A DNA stretch of 64,000 nt from Korobacter sp963703075 (GTDB lineage: Bacteria; Acidobacteriota; Terriglobia; Terriglobales; Acidobacteriaceae). Each line of letters begins with the position of its first letter. Position 1 is the first letter of the stretch. The position numbers and the translations under genes were made by a program. The stretch covers positions 4,588,001-4,652,000 of the forward strand of contig OY969786.1 in NCBI GenBank assembly GCA_963703075.1, read 5' to 3'. Below, piece after piece: positions 1 to 10,337 of the stretch. The notes beneath the pieces were generated by a model. It was given only the letters and a program-made list of their open reading frames with translations. It was not told where the DNA came from and did not search any database.

Positions 1-35
1 GCCGCGCTCACAATCCAGTGCAGGATCCAACGCAT
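1..35 (-). CDS. N-terminus of a putative phage-holin-family (YvlD-like) membrane protein, partial
   Basis: Only the first 11 codons lie in the window (reads MRWILHWIVSA, then runs off the left edge). The tryptophan-rich hydrophobic start is typical of the four-TM 'phage holin family' (mycobacteriophage holin superfamily IV-like / YvlD) proteins common in bacterial chromosomes. The start codon lies just downstream of the stop of the preceding small gene and has a GGAG about 10 bases upstream, so the two are probably co-transcribed. The family call rests on very few residues. Confidence 0.4.
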   Translation of the reverse strand, partial: MRWILHWIVSA

Positions 36-40
36 AGTTC

Positions 41-193
41 TTAAGCTCCTTCCTCGTCTTCGTCTTTGTGGTTGGGTTCGGGCAGCGGGGCCGGGTCGGT
101 AGAAGGTGGATCGCTGGCCGGAAAGGTCTCTTCCAACGTGTGATCGAGCATGTGATCACGCTTTTTCGCTTCGTCTCGCTTCGGGTCGGGCAT
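41..193 (-). CDS. small conserved acidic protein with ETFPASDPP motif, 50 aa
   Basis: A 50-codon frame from ATG at 193 to TAA at 41. The product is highly charged with a Lys/Arg/Asp-rich N-terminus, a central LEETFPASDPPS motif and an acidic tail. The motif LxExxxETFPASDPP is the signature of a widespread family of very small bacterial proteins of unknown function, which supports this as a real gene despite its length. It lies 9 bp downstream of the FtsX-type permease gene and just upstream of the holin-like gene on the same strand, so it is probably in that transcription unit. Confidence 0.7.
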   Translation of the reverse strand: MPDPKRDEAKKRDHMLDHTLEETFPASDPPSTDPAPLPEPNHKDEDEEGA

Positions 194-202
194 AGGGTCA
201 CT

Positions 203-1444
203 TCATTCGTAACGCAGGCTCTCCACCGGATCTAGTTGGGCGGCGCGCGCCGCCGGCACCGTGCCGAAGAGTACGCCAACCATCGACGAAACTACCAGCG
301 CGATGATGACCGACAGGCCAGAGATGGGAAGGCGGTAATCGGTGAAGAAGCGCAGCGAAATCGGCAGCGCCAACCCCGCAACAATCCCGACGGCACCGCC
401 CACCAGCGAGATCAGAACTGCTTCAGTGAGGAATTGCAGCCGGATTTCCGAGTTGGTTGCGCCCACTGCCTTGCGCACGCCGATTTCCCGGATGCGCGAA
501 CTGACGGTGGCCAGCATGATATTCATAATTCCCACGCCGCTCACGACCAGCGTCACAGCCGAAATCAGGAGCAGAACGGCGGTCAAGGCGTTCGCCGTTT
601 TTGCCGCCACGTCGAGCAATTGCGTCAGGTTCTCCACCTTGTACACCGACTCCGGCCGGTGCCGCGATTGCAGGACCGCTTGAATCTCCTTGGTAGCGTC
701 CGGCACGCGTTCGGATTCAGACATGGAGAAGAAAAGATTCTTCACCGAGTCGGTATCCGTAAAATACCGCGCCACAGTGTAGGGGATGAGAATCGTGTCG
801 TCCGAGATTTCCGACTGGCCAAAGGTTTCCACCCGTTCGCGGAAGGTGCCGATGATGGTAAAGGGAAGCCCGTTGAGCTTGATCGATTCGCCGACAGCCG
901 CATCTTCGGAGCCAAAGAGTCGGATGGAGAGAGGCTTGGTGATCAGGGCGACCTTGTTGCGCGACTGCGAGTCGTATTCGTCAAAGAAGCGTCCAGCCGG
1001 CATGATCAAGTTGCGCACGTACTGGTATTCCGACGAAACGCCGAGAATGAGCACGTCGCGTTCTTTGCCGCCGGGCACGGGAACCTGGTCGTGGAGCTGG
1101 ATCATGGGCGACGCCGCCACGATGCCGGGCACCTGGGCGCGGATCGCCTTCATATCGTCGAGAGTCATGAAGTCGTTGCTGCTGGCGTTCCCGTAGATGG
1201 TGCCGCCCTCGTAGTTGGCGGTGATCATGTTGGCGCCAATCGCGTTGATCTCGCGCAGGATGTACTGTTTGCCGGTCAGTCCGATGGTGACGACGAGGAT
1301 GAGGGAGGCGGTGCCGATGACCATGCCCAGCGCAGTGAGCGCGAACCGCACTTTGTTAGAGCGAAAAGTCTCGATCGCGACCGCGAGGATCTCGCGATAG
1401 TGCAGTCGTTCATAGACCGGCGGCTTGGCAACTGCGGTCGTCAT
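203..1444 (-). CDS. ABC transporter permease, MacB/FtsX family
   Basis: 413 aa. The architecture is that of MacB-type permeases: an N-terminal TM helix (about residues 33-55, in the context SNKVRFALTALGMVIG), a large periplasmic MacB_PCD-like domain (about 60-285), and a C-terminal FtsX domain with three TM helices ending in the family hallmark DPVESLRYE. Such permeases dimerise and couple a cytoplasmic ATPase to periplasmic mechanotransmission for export of lipids, peptides or drugs. No ATPase or membrane-fusion gene is adjacent in the window, although the upstream side consists of repeats. The start is ATG at 1444. Confidence 0.88.
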   Translation of the reverse strand: MTTAVAKPPVYERLHYREILAVAIETFRSNKVRFALTALGMVIGTASLILVVTIGLTGKQYILREINAIGANMITANYEGGTIYGNASSNDFMTLDDMKAIRAQVPGIVAASPMIQLHDQVPVPGGKERDVLILGVSSEYQYVRNLIMPAGRFFDEYDSQSRNKVALITKPLSIRLFGSEDAAVGESIKLNGLPFTIIGTFRERVETFGQSEISDDTILIPYTVARYFTDTDSVKNLFFSMSESERVPDATKEIQAVLQSRHRPESVYKVENLTQLLDVAAKTANALTAVLLLISAVTLVVSGVGIMNIMLATVSSRIREIGVRKAVGATNSEIRLQFLTEAVLISLVGGAVGIVAGLALPISLRFFTDYRLPISGLSVIIALVVSSMVGVLFGTVPAARAAQLDPVESLRYE

Positions 1445-1520
1445 GGCTCTCTACTAGGGTAACAAAAGATAGGGTCAGCGTTGTTCTTGGCCCCTTGGGG
1501 GCGGCGAATTCTCTCTTTGC

Positions 1521-1773
1521 TCGTGCCTCTGAACCTTCGACGTTAGGTGGCAAAGGATCGCCGTCTCTGCACGGGCGTTCGAGCTTTAGGCATGAGGTAG
1601 CCAAGGCTTGCCGTTTCCGCACGTGCCTTTGAGCCTTTGACGTGAGGTAGCGGCGACGTTTACGTCGCTGCCCGAGTCTTCTAGCGTTCGACGTGTGATA
1701 GCAGCGAAAGGTCGTCTCCGCACGCGCCTTCGAGCTTTTGATGTGAGGTAGCGGCGACGTTTACGTCGCCGAA
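1521..1773. repeat. degenerate ~50-bp tandem array of REP-like units
   Basis: Five copies at a period close to 50 bp (units begin near 1521, 1571, 1621, 1681 and 1721). Each carries a core resembling TTGACGTGAGGTAGC followed by a GC-rich half (best copies GGCGACGTTTACGTCGCC). Copies 3 and 5 retain the full palindrome; the others are decayed. The last copy is the left-hand REP of the adjacent RAYT element. The rest of 1445-1760 holds nothing else that can be supported. Confidence 0.75.
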
Positions 1774-2364
1774 AAGACGGTTGCTTTTGGTGTTGGCTTT
1801 AGCCACTGGGGTAGAGGATTCATTCTCCAACGCCCGCTGGCGGATGAAAAGGGGTATTCGCGTGCGCTTCTCGCGATTGCCCTGGATACAGGATTTTTCT
1901 CTATATATTCGATCACCCCTGAGCAGTGCTCTGCCGACCGCACGCGTTCATCGTAGTATCCCTCTGACCACACTTCTCGGAGATATCCAAGCTCCTTCTT
2001 CATTCGATATGAAAACGTGCCTTTTATAAATGTCACGGCACGCTCAAGCGTCACGTTTTCACCCATGGTCAATAGCAAATGAACGTGGTCGGGCATGACA
2101 ACGAACGAATGCACGTCGAAGCGGCCTTTCGCGTGATGATCCCGAAGACAATCGATGAAGAGTTCGGCGATTTCGGCCTTCTGGAAGAGCTGGCGGCGTC
2201 CAGCGACGGCCGAGGAGATGAAATATGTGGAACGCGACCACATGCATCCATGCTAGGTCGAAGGGGAAGAGAATTCGATCCACGAGAGTGGGACGGACCT
2301 CTGGGGCTAAAGCCACAAGAAAAAAATGCGCTCTTTTCGGCGACGTAAACGTCGCCGTTACCTC
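1745..2364 (-). mobile_element. REP/RAYT element: transposase gene between inverted REP palindromes
   Basis: A single-gene unit whose ends are an inverted pair of about 29 bp: GAGGTAGCGGCGACGTTTAC... at 1745-1773 and its reverse complement at 2336-2364, matching at 28 of 29 positions. Each end contains the palindrome CGGCGACGTTTACGTCGCCG. Just inside each end lies a second palindromic word, GGCTTTAGCC (about 1796-1805, and as GGCTAAAGCC near 2305-2314). The enclosed gene is an IS200-like Y1 HUH transposase. This layout is that of a REP-associated tyrosine transposase with its cognate REPs. Confidence 0.75.
1761..2243 (-). CDS. REP-associated tyrosine transposase (RAYT, IS200-like Y1 family)
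   Basis: 160 aa, a typical size for the family. The HUH metal-binding motif is seen as H53-V-H55 in the context MPDHVHLLL. The catalytic tyrosine is expected at Y113 in YIEKNP. RAYTs cleave and rejoin single-stranded REP hairpins and are thought to spread REP sequences without carrying IS ends. ATG at 2243 is chosen because the frame is closed by a TAG four codons upstream. The C-terminal residues (QWLKPTPKATVFSAT) are encoded by the flanking repeat words, so the 3' end of the gene merges with the REP array. The catalytic residues appear intact, so it may be active. Confidence 0.85.
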   Translation of the reverse strand: MWSRSTYFISSAVAGRRQLFQKAEIAELFIDCLRDHHAKGRFDVHSFVVMPDHVHLLLTMGENVTLERAVTFIKGTFSYRMKKELGYLREVWSEGYYDERVRSAEHCSGVIEYIEKNPVSRAIARSAREYPFSSASGRWRMNPLPQWLKPTPKATVFSAT

Positions 2365-2403
2365 ACGTCAAAAGCGCCTGACGTAAACATCGCCGCTACC
2401 TCA
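2336..2403. repeat. two REP palindromes downstream of the RAYT unit
   Basis: The first (2336-2364) contains CGGCGACGTAAACGTCGCCG and closes the RAYT element. The second (2379-2403) is a slightly decayed copy in the same orientation (TGACGTAAACATCGCCGCTACCTC). Both are inverted relative to the array at 1521-1773. Confidence 0.8.
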
Positions 2404-2413
2404 CGTCAGGGTG

Positions 2414-2442
2414 CCCCATCCTGAGCGCAGCGAAGGGTGGGG
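2414..2442. repeat. CCCCATCCT...AGGGTGGGG hairpin repeat
   Basis: An inverted repeat with 9-bp arms and one wobble pair, lying between the REP pair and the end of the LOG gene. A similar hairpin with CCCACCCT/AGGGTGGG arms occurs at 43518-43545, suggesting a second dispersed intergenic repeat family. It could also act as a weak terminator for the LOG gene on the minus strand. Confidence 0.45.
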
Positions 2443-2469
2443 GTTTGGAGCTTGACCTCAACTGTCCCT

Positions 2470-3360
2470 TTACAGCCGTGTCTTCGCGATCTCTGGGGAT
2501 TTGCCCTTTTGCTGAGGGAAGCTTCCGAGATGATGTTCGCTCAACTCGTCGCGCAGGTACTCGAAGGCTTCCTGCGGTTCGTCGCACATCTTAAACAAGC
2601 CCAGGTCGCGCGGCGAGATCGCCCCGGCATCGACGAAGGCGTCAAAATTGATGACCTTTTTCCAGTATTCGCTGCCGTAGATCACCACGGAGATCTTCTT
2701 CGCCAGCTTTTCTGTTTGCGCCAGGGTGAGGATTTCGAACAATTCATCGAATGTTCCAAAGCCGCCGGGAAAAATGACGAGGGCTTTCGCCAGGTAAGCG
2801 AACCAGAGCTTGCGCATGAAGAAGTAGTGGAACTCGAAGTTAAGTTCGGGGGTGATGTAGGGGTTCGGCATCTGCTCGAAGGGCAGGTGAATATTGAGTC
2901 CAATCGACTTGGCCCCGGCTTCGTAGGCGCCCAAATTGGCAGCCTCCATAATGCCCGGCCCACCGCCCGTGGTGACCACAAAACGATGACGGCGGCCGCT
3001 GAGGCTTTTGCTCCAGTTGGCCAGCAAATAAGCGAGCTGCCGTGCATCTTCGTAGTACCTAGCCATCTGCACATCGGCCTTCGCCAGGCGCACGTGTTCC
3101 TGCTCTTCCGGCGGGGCGGGTTGCGCGGAGCCGGGCTTCTCGAGAAGCTGTAGGCGTTCTTCAGCCGCGGAACGGCTGTGAAAGCGCGCCGACCCGAAGA
3201 AGACCACGGTGTCCTGGATGCGTTCGCGGCGGAAGCGGGCCAATGGTTCCGAGTATTCGGAAAGAATGCGCAGCGGCCGGCCGTCGGGGCCGTTTAAGAA
3301 CTTGGGATTTTCGTAGGCTAACAAGGAACGCGAGGGCTTCGGAATCGGTTTATCAGGCAT
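2470..3360 (-). CDS. LOG family protein (TIGR00730 Rossmann-fold nucleotide-binding protein)
   Basis: 296 aa. The central region carries the two LOG signatures: GGGPGIMEAAN, and PGGFGTFDE (the PGGxGTxxE motif), which together bind AMP/ribose phosphate. Characterised members are cytokinin riboside 5'-monophosphate phosphoribohydrolases; many are misnamed lysine decarboxylases. The protein is longer than the minimal ~190-aa form because of an N-terminal helical extension (about residues 1-95), as in the larger TIGR00730 subgroup. The start is ATG at 3360. Its physiological substrate cannot be told from context. Confidence 0.85.
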   Translation of the reverse strand: MPDKPIPKPSRSLLAYENPKFLNGPDGRPLRILSEYSEPLARFRRERIQDTVVFFGSARFHSRSAAEERLQLLEKPGSAQPAPPEEQEHVRLAKADVQMARYYEDARQLAYLLANWSKSLSGRRHRFVVTTGGGPGIMEAANLGAYEAGAKSIGLNIHLPFEQMPNPYITPELNFEFHYFFMRKLWFAYLAKALVIFPGGFGTFDELFEILTLAQTEKLAKKISVVIYGSEYWKKVINFDAFVDAGAISPRDLGLFKMCDEPQEAFEYLRDELSEHHLGSFPQQKGKSPEIAKTRL

Positions 3361-3452
3361 GACCGCTTTCCAGCATACAGAAGTTCAAAAACCTGAACTA
3401 CAGGGAGACACAAAGATTCACAGAGAGTTCGATTGCGTCCGGCAACCCAACG

Positions 3453-3896
3453 TTACTCTTCCGAATAATGCACGGCTTCCCAGATTCCGACCCAGAGATC
3501 GAGCATGCCGAGACCGGAGAAAAGGCCACGAACGAAATAGTTTCCCAGGAAGGCTCGCAGCACGGGATAGCGTAGGACGAATGGGTTCGAAGTCCAGATT
3601 TGTTTCCACGGAAGAACTGCCAGCATGATGCCGACTTCCATGCAGAAGACCACGAAGATGATCAGCATGAGGCGGCGCGGCCACAAAGCGCGATGTTTGA
3701 TCTCGGTGGGACGCACGTACGCCAGGGTCGGTCCGGGATGGGTGTTTTCGACTGGATCGGCCGCGCTCAAACTCGATGAACCTCGCTCCGCATGGCTGCG
3801 CTCAGTCTCCGGAGGAGCCGGGATCCCCGCGTCCGGTTCGTGGTCCCCGGCAACCCCATTCTTGGATTGCGGGGGATAAGGCTGGGTAGGCTCCAT
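3453..3896 (-). CDS. hypothetical membrane protein, 147 aa
   Basis: The N-terminal half (about 1-72) is polar and Pro/Ser/Glu-rich and probably disordered in the cytoplasm. It is followed by a strong TM helix (about 75-96, LMLIIFVVFCMEVGIMLAVL) and a second amphipathic/TM segment near 118-140. No domain is recognised. It lies 19 bp downstream of the TPR gene on the same strand, so it is probably translated from the same message. Confidence 0.6.
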   Translation of the reverse strand: MEPTQPYPPQSKNGVAGDHEPDAGIPAPPETERSHAERGSSSLSAADPVENTHPGPTLAYVRPTEIKHRALWPRRLMLIIFVVFCMEVGIMLAVLPWKQIWTSNPFVLRYPVLRAFLGNYFVRGLFSGLGMLDLWVGIWEAVHYSEE

Positions 3897-3915
3897 AGAA
3901 GGATTCTACCGCGCC

Positions 3916-6543
3916 TTACGACTTGACAGCTTTGATGCGCTCAGTAACGTCCCGGTAATCGATATTTGTACCGTAAACCTCCATAAAATGCTGGAGAGCT
4001 TGCGGCTTCCGGCCGGCGTTTTCGTAAGCGCAACCCAGTTCGTAGTGGATCGCAGTACGAGTTTCGCCGTCGGGTGCGATGGTCAGCGCCTTATCGTACC
4101 AGCGGTAGGCAGCGTCGGGCACACCCTTCTCCACCAGGCAATGCGCCAGCAGGGTATATGCCTGGAAGGTCTGCTGGAACGCGACCCCGTGTTCCGTGGC
4201 CTGGCATACCTTCTGCAGTTCGCCAATCGCCTCGTCCATCAGGCCCATTTCCTTGAACGCCATCCCGAGGTTGTAGTGGGTGTAGGGATCGCCGAGATCG
4301 GCGCCCCCTTCTTCCACTTCGTCCTTGAATTCGGCGAAGAGGTCAGTCAGCAAATCGTTGGCGGCGGGATCGGAGAACAGGTCGACAGCCGACGCATCTT
4401 CCGAAACCGGAGCAGGGGCGGCGGCACTGGCGGCCGCCTGCGGACGCGCCGTGGGGGCCGGCGGAGCCGAACGCGCAGGTGCCGGGCGGGCAGCGGCAGG
4501 CGGAGGCGCGGGCGGGCCGCTGACGTTGAAGTCGTCGCCCAAGGCATCTTCCAGGTCGCTGACAAAACCGCCCATGCCTTCCGGCTCAACCTTTTTCTTG
4601 GGCGCGGCCTTCTGCTCTTTCTCGGCTTTCGAAGCCTTGGGTTTCTTGGCAGCGGCCAGTTGGCTGCGCCACTCAGGTAATTTCGAATAATTCGGCGCGA
4701 CCGCCTCGAGCTTCTTGATGGCCGATTGAGCTTCCTCCCACAAGGATTGCGAGAGATAGAACTCAATCTCTTCGACCAGTTCCTGGGAAGATCCGTCGAC
4801 TGTCTTCGCTTCGGCGGGCTCGGCATGCGTATCCCAATCGTCGGAGATGTCGATTTCGTCCTGGCCGCTGGGATTGACTTCGAACTCGTCCGCCGGCGCA
4901 TCGATTTCGAGCTCGAATTCCTGCTCGGCCTTGGCCGCTCGTTTCTGCAAGAACGGCGTTACGTCGACGGTTGGAACTTTTGCGCCCGCTTGGCCGGCGT
5001 ACTTGGTGGCCAGGGAAGCGAATTCCTGCGCGCGGTCGGAATGGCCGTAAAACTCGAACACTTTTTGCAGAACCACGCAACAGTGCGCGGCCTCCTGGAA
5101 CCGGTCGGCACGCCGATACAACATGGCGAGGCGCTGGTTGAGCCGAATGTCTCCCGGAGCCTTGGGCAGCACGGTCTCCAGCGGAACGATGGATTTCGCC
5201 GGCTGGTTGTAGGAATCGAAAAGTTCGGAATCGGTCAATGCGGCGCGAATTTCGCTCTCAAGCTCTGGAGGATAATCCTGCTGGATTTCCGTGACCGCTG
5301 AATCCAGTTCATCGACCATCATCGGCGCGTTGGCTTGTTCCTTGGAAAGCTGCTTGGTCAGCGGATCTTCACCCAGTTTGGCGGAAATCTGGCGATAGTT
5401 CTGGGCGTGCACCGGATTTTCCGGCTCAAGGTCCGCCAGCTGGCGATAGATATCGCGAGCCTTGCGCAGATCGCCTTTCTGCACCAGGGCATGCGCCAGC
5501 AGCTCGGAGACTTCATTCAGGTATGCGCTAACTCCCAACTTGAGGAAGAGCTGCCGCAGTAAATCAAGGGCCGCGGCATCCTGCTTCACGCGCGCGATGC
5601 AGTTGTGGAGCATCTCGGCGGTGGCGGTGTCGTTGGCAGCGATCAAACGCTCGGCGAACTCATCGAGCAGCTTTAAGGCAGGCAGAAAGTTCCCCGCCAG
5701 CATCATGGCGTCGACAGTGACGGCCAAGCCCCAAAGGTCTTTGTAATGGGTAAACAGGCTGCGCGCCTGGCCTTCCGCGTCGGCAATGCGGTTGGCTTTC
5801 AAATAGGCACGGATCAATTCTTTCGTGCCGTCGGGATTGGTTTCCAGGTCCTTTACCTGTTCGAGCCAGCCAATGGCGGAGACGGCGTCGTTGCCCTCCA
5901 TGGCGATCTGGCCGCGCAGCATCAGGGCGCGCGAGTTTTGTGGATCGATGGCCAGCACGTGGGCGAGAGCTTCGTCGGCTTGTTGCAGCGAACCGCGCGC
6001 GTAGAGAGAATCCGCGGTGCGGAAGAACATGTTGCGCGCTTCTTCTTTGTGGCCGGTGCGTTCGTAAAGGTCCGCCAGCTTCTGCTGCATGGCGGAGTTT
6101 TCCGGATCCAGTTCGAGCACGCGCTGGAAGATGCGGGCGGCATCCTGCAACTCGTTGTTGCGCATGTGCTGGTCGGCGACGACCAGGTATTGCTGCCGCG
6201 CGTCGGAATAAAGACCCTGCTGGGTATAGAGCTCGGCAAGGCGCTGCACGCAATCGAAAGCGCCAGGGTTGAGCTTGGTCAGCTTCTTGTACATGGCGAT
6301 GGCTTTTACCGTGAAGCCGTCCGCCGAATAGCGATCGCCCACCTTCCTGAAATACTCGGTCGCCTGCTCTACCTGGCCCACGCGGGCGTAGAGGTCGCCG
6401 ATGGTGTTGAGCACCGTGAGGTCTTTGGGGTCCGCCTTGATGATCTTCTCGTACTCAACGATCGCGTTCTGCAGCTTGCCTTGCTGCACGTGACGCTCAG
6501 CGTTCGCCAATACCTTGTTCTTGTTAAAGCCAAAACCTAACAT
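3916..6543 (-). CDS. large TPR-repeat protein
   Basis: 875 aa from ATG at 6543 (GGAG about nine bases upstream). The frame extends to 6627, but that extension does not look like protein. The N-terminus (LGFGFNKNKVLANAERHVQQGK) runs directly into tandem tetratricopeptide repeats (A-x-Y-x3-G-x6-A and DP-x-N patterns) over about residues 10-430. An acidic region follows, then a Lys-rich stretch and an Ala/Pro-rich linker (about 655-715), then a final block of TPRs. There is no signal peptide or TM helix, so it is a cytoplasmic scaffold. The partner is unknown. It lies downstream of the Ser/Thr kinase gene in the same orientation. Confidence 0.8.
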   Translation of the reverse strand: MLGFGFNKNKVLANAERHVQQGKLQNAIVEYEKIIKADPKDLTVLNTIGDLYARVGQVEQATEYFRKVGDRYSADGFTVKAIAMYKKLTKLNPGAFDCVQRLAELYTQQGLYSDARQQYLVVADQHMRNNELQDAARIFQRVLELDPENSAMQQKLADLYERTGHKEEARNMFFRTADSLYARGSLQQADEALAHVLAIDPQNSRALMLRGQIAMEGNDAVSAIGWLEQVKDLETNPDGTKELIRAYLKANRIADAEGQARSLFTHYKDLWGLAVTVDAMMLAGNFLPALKLLDEFAERLIAANDTATAEMLHNCIARVKQDAAALDLLRQLFLKLGVSAYLNEVSELLAHALVQKGDLRKARDIYRQLADLEPENPVHAQNYRQISAKLGEDPLTKQLSKEQANAPMMVDELDSAVTEIQQDYPPELESEIRAALTDSELFDSYNQPAKSIVPLETVLPKAPGDIRLNQRLAMLYRRADRFQEAAHCCVVLQKVFEFYGHSDRAQEFASLATKYAGQAGAKVPTVDVTPFLQKRAAKAEQEFELEIDAPADEFEVNPSGQDEIDISDDWDTHAEPAEAKTVDGSSQELVEEIEFYLSQSLWEEAQSAIKKLEAVAPNYSKLPEWRSQLAAAKKPKASKAEKEQKAAPKKKVEPEGMGGFVSDLEDALGDDFNVSGPPAPPPAAARPAPARSAPPAPTARPQAAASAAAPAPVSEDASAVDLFSDPAANDLLTDLFAEFKDEVEEGGADLGDPYTHYNLGMAFKEMGLMDEAIGELQKVCQATEHGVAFQQTFQAYTLLAHCLVEKGVPDAAYRWYDKALTIAPDGETRTAIHYELGCAYENAGRKPQALQHFMEVYGTNIDYRDVTERIKAVKS

Positions 6544-6877
6544 GCTCGTGAACTCCAGGCGATACCGTCCCAGCTTGCAAATGCCAGCGCAACCGGGGTG
6601 AGGATCAGGGCAATTTAGGCCAGTCACCCAATTTCGGTGAGATGACGAAGAACTCTGGAATACGGAACACGAAGGCCCCGATCCACTTCGGCAGTCTGGC
6701 GGTTTTCCCTATGATAAGCCGAAGCGACGTAAAAGGGCAGTTACGAGTCGTGCAGAATATACATTACTAAGGGGCTTACGACGAACGATGGAGGCTGAGC
6801 CTAAGTAAGCCGGGAGAGCGCGAAAAGGCGCCTCGGCTACCCATCCGGCGAACGAATGCGGAATGGAGCGCCTCGGG
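6544..6877. other. 334-bp intergenic region with a short repeated word
   Basis: This lies between the kinase stop and the TPR start and must hold the leader of the TPR gene if it is not co-transcribed. No convincing sigma-70 promoter was found. Near the kinase end there are two copies of a GCGCCTCGG(G)CTAC word (about 6826-6840 and 6864-6880) on either side of a CCATCCGGCGAACGAATGCGG spacer. They may be remnants of another dispersed repeat. Nothing else could be supported. Confidence 0.4.
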
Positions 6878-9694
<2,817 letters not shown>

Positions 9695-9776
9695 CTATTT
9701 GCCTGGGGCGATGATCTTATGTTTCGAGGAGAGTTGCGTCAATGAAAGATCGGGCGGAAAGAACGGTCGGAACCCT

Positions 9777-9804
9777 TTGACAGGCGGGGTCCCGATCTCA
9801 TAGC
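9777..9804 (+). promoter_or_regulatory. candidate sigma-70 promoter for the oxidase subunit II gene
   Basis: TTGACA at 9777-9782, a 16-base spacer, then CATAGC at 9799-9804. The predicted transcription start falls within a base or two of the ATG at 9813, and no Shine-Dalgarno is visible before that ATG, so a leaderless mRNA is possible. The -10 match is poor. Confidence 0.35.
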
Positions 9805-9812
9805 TTCGAAAA

Positions 9813-10337
9813 ATGCGGACTCGTATCTGGATCGTAGTTGGTGTGATCCTCCTCGCGGTGGCAATATTCGCAACGCGATATTACGAAGTGGACCTGCCGG
9901 TCTGGCGTTTCTTCACCGGGGAGGGCGTGGGCGTCGACCCATTGACGCTGCATCTCGAGGGCGAGTTCGTGGAGAGCAACCTCGGGGTGGCGGAAGAGCC
10001 AAACCAGCCGCTGACCGTGCGTCTCATCGCCCAGCAATACCTATTCGTGCCCCAATGCGTCGAGGTGCCCGCGGGGGTGCCGGTGCGATTCCGCATCACC
10101 AGCGCCGATGTGGTTCATATGCTGACCTTGAGCGATACCAACTTCCAACTCAAGGCGGTACCGGGTACGGTGAATGAAAGGCAGTATGAATTCGCGGCTT
10201 CGGGCGAGCATGCCATGCCCTGCCGCGAGTTCTGTGGCGCCGGACACTACGCCATGCGTGCCCGCATCGTGGTCGTTCCCCAAGACAAGTTTGCCAACCT
10301 GAAGCCGGGAGAGAGGGGGAGCTGTGCCCCTCGATAA
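9813..10337 (+). CDS. cytochrome c oxidase subunit II (CuA domain), ba3-like
   Basis: 174 aa. One N-terminal TM helix (about 5-22) anchors a cupredoxin domain. The CuA ligand set is complete: H102 (VVHMLTLS) and C137-x-E139-x-C141-x3-H145-x2-M148. CuA accepts electrons from cytochrome c and passes them to the haem-copper subunit I. The short single-TM form resembles subunit II of B-type (ba3) oxidases. Its 3' end overlaps the start of the dihaem cytochrome gene by 14 bp, indicating translational coupling. No subunit I gene is present on either side in this window. Confidence 0.85.
   Translation: MRTRIWIVVGVILLAVAIFATRYYEVDLPVWRFFTGEGVGVDPLTLHLEGEFVESNLGVAEEPNQPLTVRLIAQQYLFVPQCVEVPAGVPVRFRITSADVVHMLTLSDTNFQLKAVPGTVNERQYEFAASGEHAMPCREFCGAGHYAMRARIVVVPQDKFANLKPGERGSCAPR

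Noticed and set aside
236..1462. Long plus-strand open frame opposite the FtsX permease
   Set aside because: His/Arg/Asp-rich translation typical of the antisense of a GC-rich gene; the minus-strand frame has clear domains.
1521..1773. CRISPR array
   Set aside because: The 50-bp units are tandem and degenerate without unique spacers, and no cas gene is near; they share sequence with REP palindromes.
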